This document shows, one piece after another, positions 43,623 through 57,995 of a stretch of DNA of 64,000 nt. Position numbers and translations under genes: made by a program. Under the pieces are notes generated by a model. It did no database searches and was not told the DNA's origin. It worked only from the letters and a program-made list of their open reading frames with translations. The DNA comes from Bugula neritina (lineage: Eukaryota > Bryozoa > Gymnolaemata > Cheilostomatida > Bugulidae). The DNA lies in the NCBI GenBank assembly GCA_964035545.1, contig OZ037767.1, positions 2,984,680-3,048,679 on the forward strand. The letters are read 5' to 3'. Within the stretch, counting starts at the first letter, position 1. Every line of letters starts with the position of its first letter.

Positions 43623-46600
43623 TTAATAGTCGTGTGGTGAGCTGAACATGGAAACTGCTGGTAGAGATTGAGGAGCGAAGAAAGATTCAGAATGCCAGCT
43701 GAGAGGCCGGTTGGTTGAGGGAGAATGTATTGGTTCATTGTTGTTGTTGGTGCAGTGTTGGCAATCCTGGGTGGGCGATAACAAGTTCTTATCATTAAAC
43801 AATGCCGATATCATTGGCAAGTCGGCCATGTTCTTCAGCTTATCTATCTCAGGATATGACGTCGTGCGACAGGTGCATTCTATTCCTTTTACCAAGTTTG
43901 ATCTCTGAAAATGAAGGAAAGATATAAGTATCCATAAATTCACAGTAAGACTAACTGTCTGTGAATCGTACAAGTATATTATATATTCACACAATCACGC
44001 AGTCGTTCAAGAATCAGTCACATGAAAGGCCCTTTACTAACCTGAGTGACTTGAGGTGTCTCGTTGCTTGAAGACTTTCTGTGTGTTTGAATGGCAGGGT
44101 TGTCCTCTCTTTGAGTTATAGTCTCCTGTGACATAGATGCTAGCATCTGTTCCCTCACTTTCTTGTGTCTCTCATTGTATGATGGAGGAGGCTGATAATC
44201 ATTCAATAGCTGCTCAACGCTAACCGATCTCTTGGCCTAAAATCACCAAAGTTATTTTATTTTTTGAAAAATGCACCTCACAGTCCACTAATTTGACAAT
44301 TTTATGCAGCTTTATGTTTCAAGTGCATCCCAACACATTTATTAAAAGAAGTGCATTTGTTATTAAAAAAATGTTGAATGGAGTAATTTTGAAGCCTTCA
44401 TACTAGTAAAACTCTACTTACTATGTTGTATTGAGAGTAGAAGGTGGTCTGGTTATGAATTCTGTTTAGTTGATTGAGCTGGCTAGTTGATTGGTGAAGG
44501 TGTCCAGTCATGTGATGTAGCTGGCCCGCAGATTGATAATGTTGAGCAGCTGATTGGTTGAGTAGGTTAGGCTGATTGGATGATTGAAACATTTGACCTG
44601 CTGATTGGTTTAGATGGCCAATCGACTGCACTGATTGGCTGAGCACTCCCTGACTCTGTAGGTTCTGTGTATTTTGACCAGGCTGATATTTCAGGACTGA
44701 CACTGGCATGTCTAATGTAACTCGGGGAGATAATTTGTTCGGTTTGCTTTGTGCCGCAACGAGTAGACAATTCCTGACTTCTGATATGTTTTCGTAAATA
44801 TGGTCATTTACGTGAGAGCTCGGCACGGTGTCGTCTGAAACAGCTCTAGACATCAAAGGTGGCTGCTGCTTCACATTCAGAGCTCGGAGGTGCTGGAACT
44901 TCTTGCTGGGCTCACTTGTAGCTCTTTGAACCGGCCTTGACTTCACACATTCGGACGGCTCGAGTAACGAGTCCTGGCTGCTGGTTATAGTCTTGCTTTG
45001 ATTCAGAAATTCTTCTGTTGTAAAACAACAAAACATTATCATTTTTCAAAGTCCGAAATAATTCTGACCAGTAGCTGTTATAATGACAAGTACCAATAAC
45101 TTTAGTATATAAGCTATGGCATTTCAATTTTTTTGTACAAGAAAAATAATTTACTTGGCTGTTGCATGAATAAAATAAATCACAAAACGAAATGAAATCT
45201 TAAACTATTTGGTTTGATATTTGAGGTTGACCGGAAAGCTTGCTTGATATCACAGATCATGCTGAAGCCATTAATAAAATATGTTCATACCTTGGGAGTC
45301 ATAGTAACTGAAGCATGTTCTATCAGACACAATGCCGGATGTTGTAGAGCTTCCCGCATCACTGATAATTGAGTATCTTTTGGTCCGGTCTTTCTTAACC
45401 AGATCTCCTGGAGTGTGAGTAAAACTTGAACTCATCGAACCAGCATATTCACTAGTCCCTTCTTTCCAACCACTTTCAGCATTTTCCAGAGAACTAACGT
45501 ACGACTCCCTGTATTTATCTGAAAATAATTTACTTAAAATGAAGCAGAATCTGGTAATTGTATACCCTAAATATTTATCATTGCTTATACACAAACACAT
45601 AACTTATTATCTGTCTTTACAATTCACAATTAGCTAACAATTCTGTGAAGCTCAATATCGCTGGTGATTCACAAATTATCTTTAATTTAGTTTATAATTT
45701 GAGTGCTTGAAAAGAATTAAAATATTTGATAAGTTGAAGTGACTAGATCTTACTCTACACCCTACAATCCACCCCTTCAAATATTTTGATTTAGTGTAGC
45801 AATAGCACTGAAAAGTAAAGCAATTATTTACTCCATTCCATTGGCAGCTAGTTCAAACATTTGATAAAAGCTATGTTAGTATAAAACATATTAAATTTCT
45901 AATTAATTTGAATCTACTGCTGCTGCCAGTTGAATGACTTCATAAGTAAACAAAGAAATGTTAACTCAGTTTTCATAAATTGTAAGCTTGTAAACCATAA
46001 GATTTGTGCAAAAAAGGATCCTTTACTGTCATTAACTATTTGCTAACTATTTTTGCTTCCTTCCAGCTACCAATTAAACTGCCACATTGCAGTCTAAATA
46101 TTTTATGACTTTGCTCTACTTTTTTATAAACCAAGACTATTTTAAACTCAATGTTTATACAAACCCACCAATTTTCAATAGCTTACAAAAACACGGCATA
46201 GCTGGCATGTTTGCTTTAGCTGTTATGCAATAAACAGCGATATATGATGTAAGCATAGAAACTGATACTTTATTTACTCCCTGAAATTCTTTTTGAAGTT
46301 GTAACAAAATTTAAATGATTCATTTGTCATATTAAAACATTCTAATATTTCGTAATGCAAACACTAAAGTAGAAATAAATTCTCAGTTTAGATCGTTATT
46401 TATTTTGCACTCACTTCTGAAGGACTTGTTCAAGTTACGACTGAATTTTTCTCTTTCTCTGGCCATATGGATTGAGTGGCATTTCTGGCACATACTCAAC
46501 ACATTCTTTGATAGCAATTCATCAGCGCAGTACATCGGGGTGCTCATCCCTTCCCCTACTACTTCCAACTTTTTCTTCTAGAATAGCAAATGAAATAAGG

Positions 46601-49600
46601 TTAGTTGCAGTGTATTGCCTGTAGAGACATATCATATTTCTTAAACATTCTTTGTAAAACAGGTTTTAACTGAAAAGTAATTTAATATCAGTTAGGGTTT
46701 TATGAAAAACTTAAATTCTCATTTTCCTAGGAATTTTAATTCCGTATTAATGTCTAAATTATTATATTGGCAATCAATCTCTTATTATATTCAAAAGGTG
46801 CATTAGAGTATAATTTATTGTCAAATTATAAGCTCATGCTAGGTTTCTTGTTCATTGTGATAGTTGCTCTACTTGTACAGGATTAAACCTCCACCTGCTA
46901 GAGTTAAACATCTCCGCTTAGTGCCAACTATACAAGAGAAGAAAGAAACTTTTAGCTTCAAAGGCACCATATTGGATATTATTTCAAATATATGCAAAGT
47001 AAAGAAATATGATTAAGCTGACTATAACTCTATATGTTCAAGATTGTGGGTATGCATTTCGGACAGTCAAAGCTGCTCAAAACTCGTTTGATATAGTATC
47101 CTACCTATGCCTCCAGTAAAACCAAATAAATGCTGAAATGCAAAGAATTTTTCAGCTTTGTGAAGTGCAAGCCTATTTTTATGTAAAGATTCTGTTGCTA
47201 CTTCTCACATATCGGTATGCAACTCTTTATAAAAACTAAGATTCAAGACTAGAAATTACATGCTTGTAAAAGAAATTCATCAAAGCAGAAGTTGATGAAA
47301 GCAGAGAAATTTTTAACCTCTGCATCCCCTGAAAATATGTGAACCATAAAATACAATATTATTACCGTATAGTGAATGTATTCAATGTGATTCCAGCTGA
47401 GCTGATTCAATGAGTGGATAAATCCTCCTGGCCCCACCTAAAATGCAAATTCATAAATTCAATGCATGCCATTTACAATGTAGAATATGCAAGTCTATAG
47501 CCTTACTAGTATTAATTCACAGCTAGAAGTTCATCAAATATGTATTTGGGTGAATATTTTATCAAATATAATATTTTTACATATAAATTTATTAATACCG
47601 TGAGTTTCGTTCCAAAAAATTTAAATACTCGTTTAAAATTCAGAATGGATGCTAATTCACAGTCTGTGTTTATACCTCAAACATCTCTACACCTTTTGGC
47701 CCAACACCAAAATAAAGTGCATTACATTGTAAGCACTCTTCTGTTTCGTGTCGATTACAGTATTTAGAGCTGCAGTGTTTAGATGGCGTAGAGTTCTGTT
47801 TGGTGGCTGACTCTTTTGACATGGGATACAGGTGCATGTTGTAAGTCACAGGAGTTTCATAACACAGGGCTGTCATCACTAAACTCTCAGCTTCTCTTGT
47901 TGATAGGTTTGGGAAATCTCGAGTAAGGGAGGGTAGATGTTCTCTGATGTATTTAGATGTGTGTTTGTCAATTACCTACCAATTTAAGCATTAAAACTAG
48001 AAGAATGATATCAAAATAAAAGATATGTTGATATCCATGACTGAAATATCAGCTTAGCTTTTCAAACAATAGAAGAATATTTCATGAAAGCATTGGAAAA
48101 ACAACATGGCCGCCGATAAGAACAACAAACAAGACTTTGGGCTACTACAAAGAAGGCTAGGACATCAGATAGAATTTTAATCATCTAATTTAGCTCCTGG
48201 TTTGTATGCAATCATGTTGTTTCATCATTTTGCAGGTCAAAAGGGGAGACGAAAAGCTGAGTCACACAATACGCTACTAACTGATGTATACAGCTATAAC
48301 ATAACCAGCTGCTTGTAATCACTCTAGCCAGCCTTAATGAGTTTGTAATAAAAATAGCTCGGTTTACTGGAATTGCTCAGTGAACATTCTTAAGCAAATG
48401 AAGAAGCTCTTTGTGTTTCTCTCTTTGGACAGGAAGTGAATTAGTGAAGAATTTATTCTAGTGATGGGGTACAGGAACATATTATAGTGTTATATAATAG
48501 ATGCTTTGACAGTTGGAATGCAATTTATCTACCAAACATTTTTCCATTTTCCATATTTAGCTTCACATATAATTATTATTCTTTATTATTCAGTGAATCT
48601 TTCTTTGTAATGCACCAAATAGATAAAGTTGATTGGAATTTTCTCACAGATGGTGAGACATAAAGAGACAACAAGTCCAAAGGAAATACTTCTCCTAACT
48701 TACCCATGCTGGAAAGAATTCTCTAGGATCAAAGGAATTCTCGCTGTTGACTTCTTCTGCAATCATGGCGTAAGCCGCTAGCAGAAAGCACCTGTCATCT
48801 GGGTACATGATTGGATAATCTATGTAGTTGCTTTTCAGTTGCCTGTAGTAGTAACTTCTGGCCTTGCTATCTCTGTTGAAAAAAACACAAACTATGAGAA
48901 CAGCTCCTAACTAAAGTGTAACTGCTCTGTACAGCAAAAACTTCTACATTGAATAAAATAACTCCTGTACTACAACAGAAAGGCTTGGACCCCATTTCGT
49001 GGCTTATTAATGTGTTTGTAGGAACAAACTGGCCGAATTTAAGGGATCGTGAGTTAAATCTAGTTTAGTGAGATATGGAGCACCAGATCGTTAAATATGG
49101 AGGTTACTGATGAGTCAATGTCTCTCCGTTTGTTGAGCGATTAGAAGCTACTGAATGCTCAGCAGAAGACTAAACTCGACAAATAATTCAGTTACAGCTT
49201 CCTTGAATCTCTGACTCATAAATTCAACAAGTGAGTGAGTGCCAAACTTGAAGTTCTAAAACTGTAGTCACAGTGAAAAGAGTGAGAAATAATTTATGCA
49301 GCTATCTGTAAGGGAGGTTGGTTTCTTCATTTACTCATGACATGTGGGATTAGGAGAAAGATTTACTAGAGCAGGTGTTAGCACTTCTAACAATGTCGAA
49401 TGAGGATATTGCATAACTATGAAAACAGTAAACTCTTTAAGAGAATACACTATGAAAACCATTCTTATAAGTTTAATTGAGTTCAATGGGGTTCATTTTT
49501 TAAAGAGAACTTGAGATTAAACCAATGTGGATCACAATGCTCTTGGAACCACCAATAATTTTCTCAAAAATAATAAATGATAAATGTATGTACTAAAATG

Positions 49601-52600
49601 GTAGGAACAGAATTTTTCTAAGTAAAACTGTTTATTAGCAAGGAATTTCAGTTATTTGATACTAATAATAATAATACTGGTTTATGGTTAATAACAATGC
49701 ATTCCTGGTGGTAGAAATACTGTAGATCATATAAAATAGAGCCCATAATACTCAACATTGTTGACCATCTAAAAATGTTTGACTTGTTTTTAATATATTT
49801 TGGAATTCTGTTGTTTCAGCTAAATTACTCATAAAATAGAGAATTACAGGAGCTCTGCTACAATTTTAAGTTTTATGGCATTTAAATAAATCATTAATTC
49901 AAACGATTTTCTGTATGTTAAACTGCATTTGTAATAAAATTCTTTTCTAAATAGCTTGCTTTTCTGCATAACACACTCATTAACTTGCAGCACTCTTTTA
50001 CCACACGTTCATTTTGTAGCTTTTGTAGCGAATGACCTCATACTTTAAAGTCTTCATAAATTTAAAAGAAATAAATGAGACGATCAAGTGGTAAAATATT
50101 TACCTTATGGAGCTAATTTTATCCGCATAAAACTGCACTAGTAGAAAAAGAGTCATAACGGGTTCACCATTGCCGTCAACACCCTGCAAATATACATTCA
50201 TAAATACATTGAAGCAGTCAGAATATTATACATCATTGGTATAAATCTGGCAGTTTACAGTCACTACTGTCGGCATTCACCACATAAAACTTCAGTTATG
50301 TCGTTAAATAATGCCAATTAAGGCCACTTTTGGCCTTCGGCACTGAAACGAAAAGAAGCTTTTGGCTGAAGACTCCCATCAATGTCACAAGTTGAGGTGA
50401 TAGATTACAATGATAGTTGGTTAAAACTATATTTACTCATGATATATTTTATTACAGGAATTTCAAAAGATAAGACTTGCAGTTTATTATTAGAGTTTTG
50501 GCAAGAGTAATGTTTGACTCAAGGTAATGGAATTCAGTAGAAATGATAAAAGATAAAAGAACTGCTCACTGAACAGTTTTGCTACAAGTTCATTGCCCAA
50601 TCCCACCTGCTTGAAGGTGATATAATATTCAAATCTCTTGAATAAACAACATCACAATAACCAACTATCTCATTAGCATTGTATTCAAATAAGATTAATC
50701 ATTCTAAAAATACCAATCACTTAGCAGTTATCTACTACTGAGTTTTATTTTAGTGTTTAGTCACTTTACCTGATTCAGGCTTTTCCAGCTCTTAGGTGAA
50801 AACTTGGTTATTTTACATTCCAGGTCAAGAAACTCTGTCCAATTGTTCTCTACAATAAACGCTTGGAATGAATCACATATATAAGACTATTTGCCTATAC
50901 TGAATTGAGTATTGATCTACAGGTCTTTGATTTCGTGACTTTGGCTTGATGCCCACTTTTGGCTTCCACATTCGGTTGCTTAAAAGATATTTTAAATTTC
51001 TGCTATAATTCTACGAAATACTCAGTATAACATATATAAAATACTCTATGCAATATAACATATTATATGACATACTCAATATAATATATGATATATAAAA
51101 TACTCAATATAATATTATAATGTATAGGTAAAAAAATTCTTTTCAAAAAACTTATACGATAATTAAAGCTTTCAAAAACAAGATTTCATAAAAAAGTTTT
51201 GAAGCCTGGATAGGGAATGAAAGACTTGGTTAGACTTAGCTCAAGGGTCAGGCTTACAGTAGACTGTTGAAATAAAGCTTAAGCTAATCTCATCTTATTC
51301 ATGAGAATCAATGAATAAACTGAAGTTTTTCATGAGTGAAGAATAATGGAAATGTAAGGAGAGACTAAACAGCTGAAGCAATGCTTAGACACGAACCAAA
51401 CAGCCGTGAACATTCCAATAATTATTCAATAAGTTTGTGTTTGAAGATGAGACTAGCGCAACATACTATAAATATTACGTAGAGAAAATTTCAACATATT
51501 ATTATTATCTTTCCCTAGATTTAACTTCTAATCAGTACTTATTGCTTTTATTGCCACCTTTTCTGCGTTAAACTTGTATATCATAGTTTGAAGGGAGAAT
51601 GGACTGCTCCCTCTTGATTTTGAAAATCACAGGCTACGATTTTTAAAGCCTCCTAAGTTGAGCATAGTTCCTTTAGTGCAGTTCCTTCGAAGTGTACTCA
51701 AGGACAATTGTTAGGTATCATATTGTGAGCTACTGACAATATTTGTAGACAGTAAATACTCACCTAAACAAATGGCTAACCCAAACAGACTTGTATCCAC
51801 TATGGAAATGCTATGACAAGCTTTAATGAACACATCCTGAAGAGTAGAGTCAACCTGAAAGAGAAAGCAAGTAAAAATAAATTTAAAATGGAGTAACTTT
51901 TTGTGCTGGCAGTAAAAAGCAGTCAGATTAAAGCTTAATTTTTTTGGAGATAAAAGAAAAATAAAGTATCGGGTTCCATAGATTCTACAAAGGCAGTTTT
52001 GTTTGTTTATACTCTATCTTTTAAGAGTTCTTATATTCTAAATCAGTAATTTAATATTTTTGCAGTTACACTCAAATAAAGTTTTTAAGATAGTCTGAAA
52101 AACATTGCAGTAGGTTAACCATTCTATAGACAATCATAAAGTAGAAATATTTTATCTAGAAGAAATCTTATGACGTAAAATAATATTTGCACAACAGCAA
52201 TGAAAGTTGAAAGAAGCTTAAAATACGATAATCTATTATTAATAATAATACAAATATGTAGAAATTGATCTCCTATCAATAATATATTATCCTAGATAGA
52301 GTTAAAGTATAAAGGCATTACAAAATTGTATTGATTTAAATAAGATAAATTTTGTTGAGTAAATTTAGTTTTATAGCTGCAGTATTTTACGTTGACTACC
52401 TGCTAAATCTAAGCAACAGCTTTTAAATCGAAATTTGAAATAATGAAATATTATATTATGTTATATTACGTAGTATATTATATATTTTTATACTACTATA
52501 TTAGTTTCTGAGCATAATAAAACTATTCAACAAAAATAATTCAGCATTAGTACTGTATGCTTTTATGAGAAAAAAGCTGTCAAATTAAAAAAATACAAAG

Positions 52601-53419
52601 TTGAAACTGTTTTTAAGCAAGATAAAATCAATAAGTTAATAGTTAGAAAACAAGTCTACAGAACAAAGCTTTGTAGGCAATTTCTTTGTTCAATAATCTT
52701 TGTGATAGAGTGTAGAAACTATAGGATAAAGTACAGCAGGTGTCTCCTAGATATCTCTTGACAAGCAGAGCAGGTGTCTGAATTTTACTTTTAAACACTT
52801 TTCCTGACACTAGTAATTGTTGATGACAAGCTCATTAATAAATTACAGCTACTTAACTCAGAGTGTCATATAGGAGTGTCAACTACCCTAAATGCTTTGA
52901 TTGATCAATACAGCTATTCTGGAAATGCAACACATAAGCTTAAAGTATTAGCTATAACTTAGCTGTTTAACAAAGAAGAATTGAATTTATAGCTTGAAAT
53001 GTATCTTGTTTAAAGCAAGTACCGAAATAATTTGGTATTTTTATTTTGCTGCTTATTGGTTTGCAGCAACTTTCGTTTATGAATAGCCAAAAAGATTTAG
53101 AAAATTACTAGCAGCTTATTTGAGTTAAGTTAGGTTACACTGGCCAACTATTACAATATTACCATATATTCAATTTACTCAGCTATAAAACAAAAATCAG
53201 ACTAAAGAACATGAGTAGGTCATTTTGTATAACAAAATGCTAAGAGCAGTCAAAATGCTTGTATAAGCAGCAAGCTATGTGATGGTGTCAAACAGTTTAC
53301 GTAAAGTTAACTGGTGGTACCTGAGTTTCTATATTTGTTGATGTGCCGTCTAAAAACTTGACTTTTACTAATTTCCTGTTTGCAGATACAGATAGGTTAC
53401 TTCTGCTTCTTCTAACCAT
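43623..53419 (-). CDS. FRMD6: FERM-domain protein 6 (FRMD6/Willin), Hippo-pathway type, with PPxY motif
   Basis: Thirteen phase-consistent exons: 53419-53321, 51854-51764, 50849-50770, 50183-50104, 48872-48704, 47975-47676, 47437-47366, 47328-47260, 46577-46415, 45518-45291, 45014-44422, 44236-44042, 43904-43623; 806 residues. F1 begins NRKLVKVKFLDGTSTNIETQ; F2 has MTLFLLVQFYADKI and DDRCFLLAAYAMIAEE with DPREFFPAW; F3 spans about residues 215-370. The KYRESYVSSLENAE after it matches human FRMD6 (KQYRESYIS) and fixes the family. The tail is long and disordered: a Gln/Asn/Ser/His-rich stretch (about 570-640), a PPxY motif in DYQPPPSYNERHKK (about 664-668), and a Cys-containing end. In flies the relative Expanded uses PPxY motifs to bind Yorkie; a Hippo role here is inference. 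The start ATG has gaaATGG context; an untranslated exon probably lies upstream. Human FRMD6 has about 620 residues. Confidence 0.9.
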
Positions 53420-56400
53420 TTCTGTAATTGCTTAAACTTTGTTCACTGGCTCTTCCAACATTAGCTCTTCCTAAAATCTGTTTCACTTATACCTTTGACT
53501 GGGTAGAAAAGGCGATTTCTCTAGCTCTTGTCTTATAATAATGTAATCCGAAGAGCTGGTCTTGTTCGAGTGAAACGCCACTTCTACCTTCTACAAGTGT
53601 CTGAAATACAAGTGATGAAAAGCTATCAGACTATCGACTTTGATTTGCCACGAACCGACCAACCAAACCACAGGAATGTCACGCTTGGTATCACAAAACG
53701 ATTATGTTTCAGTAAAACTACTCCATTAACATTCCGATGTTTTGCGACTAAAGAAACTATTTTACAAGTGGCAATAATTTAAATGTCAGTGGTAGGCTTA
53801 ATAATAATTACTGAATTAAATTATTAGTGATTTCCTAACTTTACCTAATTAAGAGATAATGATACATAGTTCAGCTTACCTATAAACTTTATACTAGTCA
53901 ACATGAAAACTGTTTACATCACAATTTTATTTACAATGTAATACCTCAAACTTTCGTCAGCTATTAAGAATGTTTTTATACTTGTTAGTCTCAAAATAAA
54001 GTGAATACGTAAACAAAAATATTTTTATACTAAGGAATGAATTTAGCAAGGTATGATTGAGGCAAGTGCTAGCAAGAGAGTGTGATCAGGTGCTTTCTAT
54101 TTAACTGGCAGTATATGATTATCTCAACACATCAATATTGTATAGCATTCCTCAAGTTCACCCAGTGAGTTAAATCTACACTCTATTGAATACAATCTGC
54201 CACAGGCTGAATGCATTGATCCACTTTTGCTCTCCATTGTTTCTATTCATATAAATAAATTTCTACATATTTCTAAGTGCTTAATATTTGGTGATAATAA
54301 ATTCTTCCCTATTCAATGTGAATCATGAGAATTGGTTGAATTTAAAAGTTGTGGCAAGTGTCTTTTTGGTGCAACTAAAGTTTAACATCTTCAGCTATAG
54401 TACAGGTGGCTAGAAATTCTCTGCATTCCATTACCCTAATTTAAATTCTTGTATAATAGGCCCACTATCTTCCTTTTAGAAATAAATGTGTTATTATATG
54501 ATCATCACTGGTAGTCAGGTGCAGATAATTACAATATGCAAATGCAACAAGTTCTATCCTTTACTGGAGTCGAATTAAACAGTATAAAATGCTAACATTA
54601 GGTATAATTTGTAGGAAACTATTTTGCTGTTTCTCTTGCCCAACCGTCATATTAAACTAATATTTATTAGGCAGCTATAAACTGCTCAAAGTGTGTATAA
54701 AGCACAACTGTAGGCCTGCTAAATGACATGTGTAATGTGGAATAATATTTTTCATTAGTTTTTCTGTTTGCATATTATGTTAAGTTGTAAATATGCAGAA
54801 AGTTGACACAGAAACTCAACTTTTGGTAAAGAAGGACATGCTACCTGTAGGTAAAAAAGAGCATGCTAATTGTAAACATGCAGGTAAAAAAGAGTTAGTA
54901 TGCTACTTGTAGATGTGCAGGTAAAAGATAGTACACCTATTCATGTTCAACTGTAAACTTATTTTCATATACTAAAATGGTTATAATTCAAAACCAAAAT
55001 CTAAACTCTCAATATTATTTCTAAATCTCTAAATATGGTTGCAGGTTATAAAAGCGTCTGTCTTGTAGTTGCATTTCTCATCAGCCTTGAAATCTTTTTG
55101 TTTTCTTATAGAAGTGGCCAAACTGCACTGAGGTAAACATACTTTCGCTGAACAAAGCTAAAAGGCATACTTTTGCTCATATTTGTTTGACCTGTAATTT
55201 TTTAAAACTAAGAGTTATTCGGAAAGATCATTTTTATCTTTTAAAATTAATTTAAAAGCTGCAGCACACTATTAGGCAAAGGGATGCAGAGTTTCGTGCT
55301 TTACCAAAGTTGACTATTTCTGTCTTTGAGTTTGCAACAATGCTATTTAATTTCACAAGCTGAAAACTTCTTTATACTGTAACTTTCCTCTGCCCCTAAC
55401 ACAACAGGAGTTTAGTAATAAACTAGCTCTCTTGTATAAAGAAGTAGAAAGTTAGAATCTGTGTGTTGACTTGTGCATAAGTTCAATTATTAAAATAAAA
55501 TTAATTGTTTCTATTCTGAGATGAGATTTTATGAATTGAAGTGGAAGTTCACTTTAAACAACCCTTTGTTGTGTTTTCAACAAAATATTTTTCCAATGAG
55601 CTGTTCAAACCACTGGAGACTGAAAAGTTTCTTCCGTTACTAATATATTCCAAAGCAAAATGACACATGTCACTATTTATTATGCTAATGCTTCTTTTAA
55701 ATCTTCAAATGTCCATGCATTACAACAGTTTGGCACTTTGGATGGAGTTGCCGTGGCGATAGGCTGTTACTATGGTGACAGGCCTAAACAAGTGTCTGGA
55801 AACAAACCAGTCATTAACAATAAAATATTTATACTTCATTCACAAATTTTATTCATAAATTGCCTACAAGTATTCAACTTGACTGTCAAAGTTATTTCAT
55901 TTAAATATGTTAACGTAACTATTGCTCATATTTGATATTATTATGTTTATTCACAACATGTTTAAATTTGAATTCTTTGCCAATTTTCAAATTTTACAGA
56001 GTTTCAAACATGATTTGAATTAAACCAAACTATTTCGGCCGTATTGGAGAAAATCTTTGCACACACAATCTATATACATTGGTCTGAAATTGTGTTTTGA
56101 AAATAATTTTTCCCCCACTGGGAATCGAACCCAAGACCTCCAGCTTGCAAGCAAGTGTGCTAACCATTGCACCACGGGGACCATCACTACATGTTTAAAG
56201 TATTTACTAAAATTGTATGTGCATGTAGCTAGAAAGGTGATACATAGATAACTAATTGATTTTTTACAGGAAAAAACAAGAATTATAGATTGCTTGTCAG
56301 TTTTTGTAGTAACTGGAGTTACTGCCTCATTCTCTCCTCTAGCTATATTTTCACAGTATAATTTGTAGTATAGCATTATATACACAATAAAATGTATAAT

Positions 56401-57995
56401 ATAATAACAATTATAATATAATAGTTAATAAACAAATTACAGATTTTATAAATGCTGTTTATGCATTGTACTCAGCTACTAATAATTGTATAAACACAAA
56501 ATGGTAAACTCCAGTCTGTAAATTAAACAAAAGTCATGCAGGCACAGCAAATATTTGATTATTTCATATGAAGCCTTTATATTTATTTACAACGAATAGC
56601 TTGTATTTGCAAAGGGAATTTTTGAGGTCAGAATTACAACACTAATTTTGGTACAAGAATTAAATGTTGCATTCTTTTGCTTATTGAGCATTTGTTACAC
56701 TGCAAATTTTATCATAGATGTATCACGTCACATACTGATATATTAAATATTGAATGCCACGATTTTAATAGGTACATGTAAAAAATAAGGTAGAGAAATT
56801 GTCAAGTGAAAAATTTAATCACTCAAATACGGTAACTAATAACTCAGAAAAATAGCTTTTTATTAGAATTATGCCTAAAATGGTGTAAAGTTATCAAAAA
56901 GACAAAGCTGTTTTTATAAGATATGCTGATAACGAACATTTTTTAAAATATATAACTGATGATGACATTTCCAGAACTTTAGTAAAAGCCATAAAGCAAT
57001 TTATCTATTGACTAAATTTACTGTGCTAGTTACCAAAGAGTAAAATGTAGAAAGGTCTAGCATTTATGAAATCTAGTACCATGGAACCAAATGCTTCCAC
57101 ACTTACTGAGTTACCACAGTCATCAGACTGCTCTAATCTTTTTATTAATTCAAAAAACCTCAAACAATTAAAAAAGGCAAATTAATCTTTTAAAATTTGT
57201 AATACCAAACTGTTGGAAACCAAGATTATTGAATAGAAATTTCCTAAACTTACTTTTGAAACTGAAATTGGAACCAACTATAAGAGCAAAAAGCAGCTTT
57301 GAAAACACAATATTTCCTCAGACTGCAAAGAATATTATTAGGATATGCTTAATTAGTAAAGAGCATTTGTTCAATGCAACACAAAAAAGTTGAAATAAGT
57401 CAAATTTACATAAAACTACAAAAAATTTCTTCAAAGCTTGTAACTTTTACCCATGCAGTAACTATTGAGAATAAATTCTTACAGTTTAAGTTTGGGGTAA
57501 TATTCTTCCCTCAGTCTACCAACTAGCTAAGTTGACGTTGAGTTTGGAGTTGGCAAGTACTGCATACGTTTCTTGCAATCAAGTACAGTGACACTTGGAC
57601 TATCTAACACTACACTGTGTAATAGTATATTAATAGCTCAGATATGCGCACTGTATGTCAAGTTATAATATCTGCCTAATCTAGCGTTAAAGTAGTGAAA
57701 TATGCCAACAATGTGTAGATAATATTAAGTCAACAGCAATACAATCGGCACATGAATATGTCATTGAGCTACACAAAGGAGTTGAATGCACAGCAGTGCT
57801 AAGTCTTTCCAATGTTTTTATAGCCTGTTTGTTTAGCAATTTTATATACAATAAATAATCTTCAATCACTCAGTAGTCATTAACAGCATGGAACAGAGTC
57901 TAACATTCAAAGTTACTCAATTTATTTTGCAAAAGTCATCTTTGAATTGATTGCTTATTTTAACAACATTGATCCAGTAATTATTAAATCCTGCT
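53420..57995. other. Upstream of FRMD6, mostly featureless
   Basis: AT-rich. It should contain the FRMD6 promoter and untranslated exon. Short repeats of gcaggtaaaaaagag lie at 54850-54930, and one tRNA-derived element at 56040-56182. I see no supported coding exon. Confidence 0.5.
56040..56182 (-). repeat. tRNA-derived SINE or tRNA pseudogene
   Basis: Minus-strand 56182-56112 folds roughly as a tRNA: D-arm-like gtgcaatggttagcac, anticodon-loop-like ttgcaag, T-arm tgggttcgattccca. The acceptor stem (ggtcccc against gtggggg) has mismatches, so a functional tRNA is unlikely. A T/A-rich tail follows. Confidence 0.65.

Noticed and set aside
47249-47330. Minus-strand frame reading SGDAEVKNFSAFINF in FRMD6 exon 8
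   Set aside because: The phase-0 frame (MQRLKISLLSSTSALMNFFY) matches the FERM F3 pattern and keeps phase with both neighbours.
53528-53782. Open frame of 84 codons opposite the FRMD6 5' flank
   Set aside because: No motif and overlaps the probable FRMD6 upstream region.
55660-55935. Open frame of 91 codons
   Set aside because: No recognisable domain and weak composition.
56112-56182. Functional tRNA gene (Cys-like GCA loop)
   Set aside because: Acceptor stem has mismatches and the anticodon stem is poor; better read as a SINE head.
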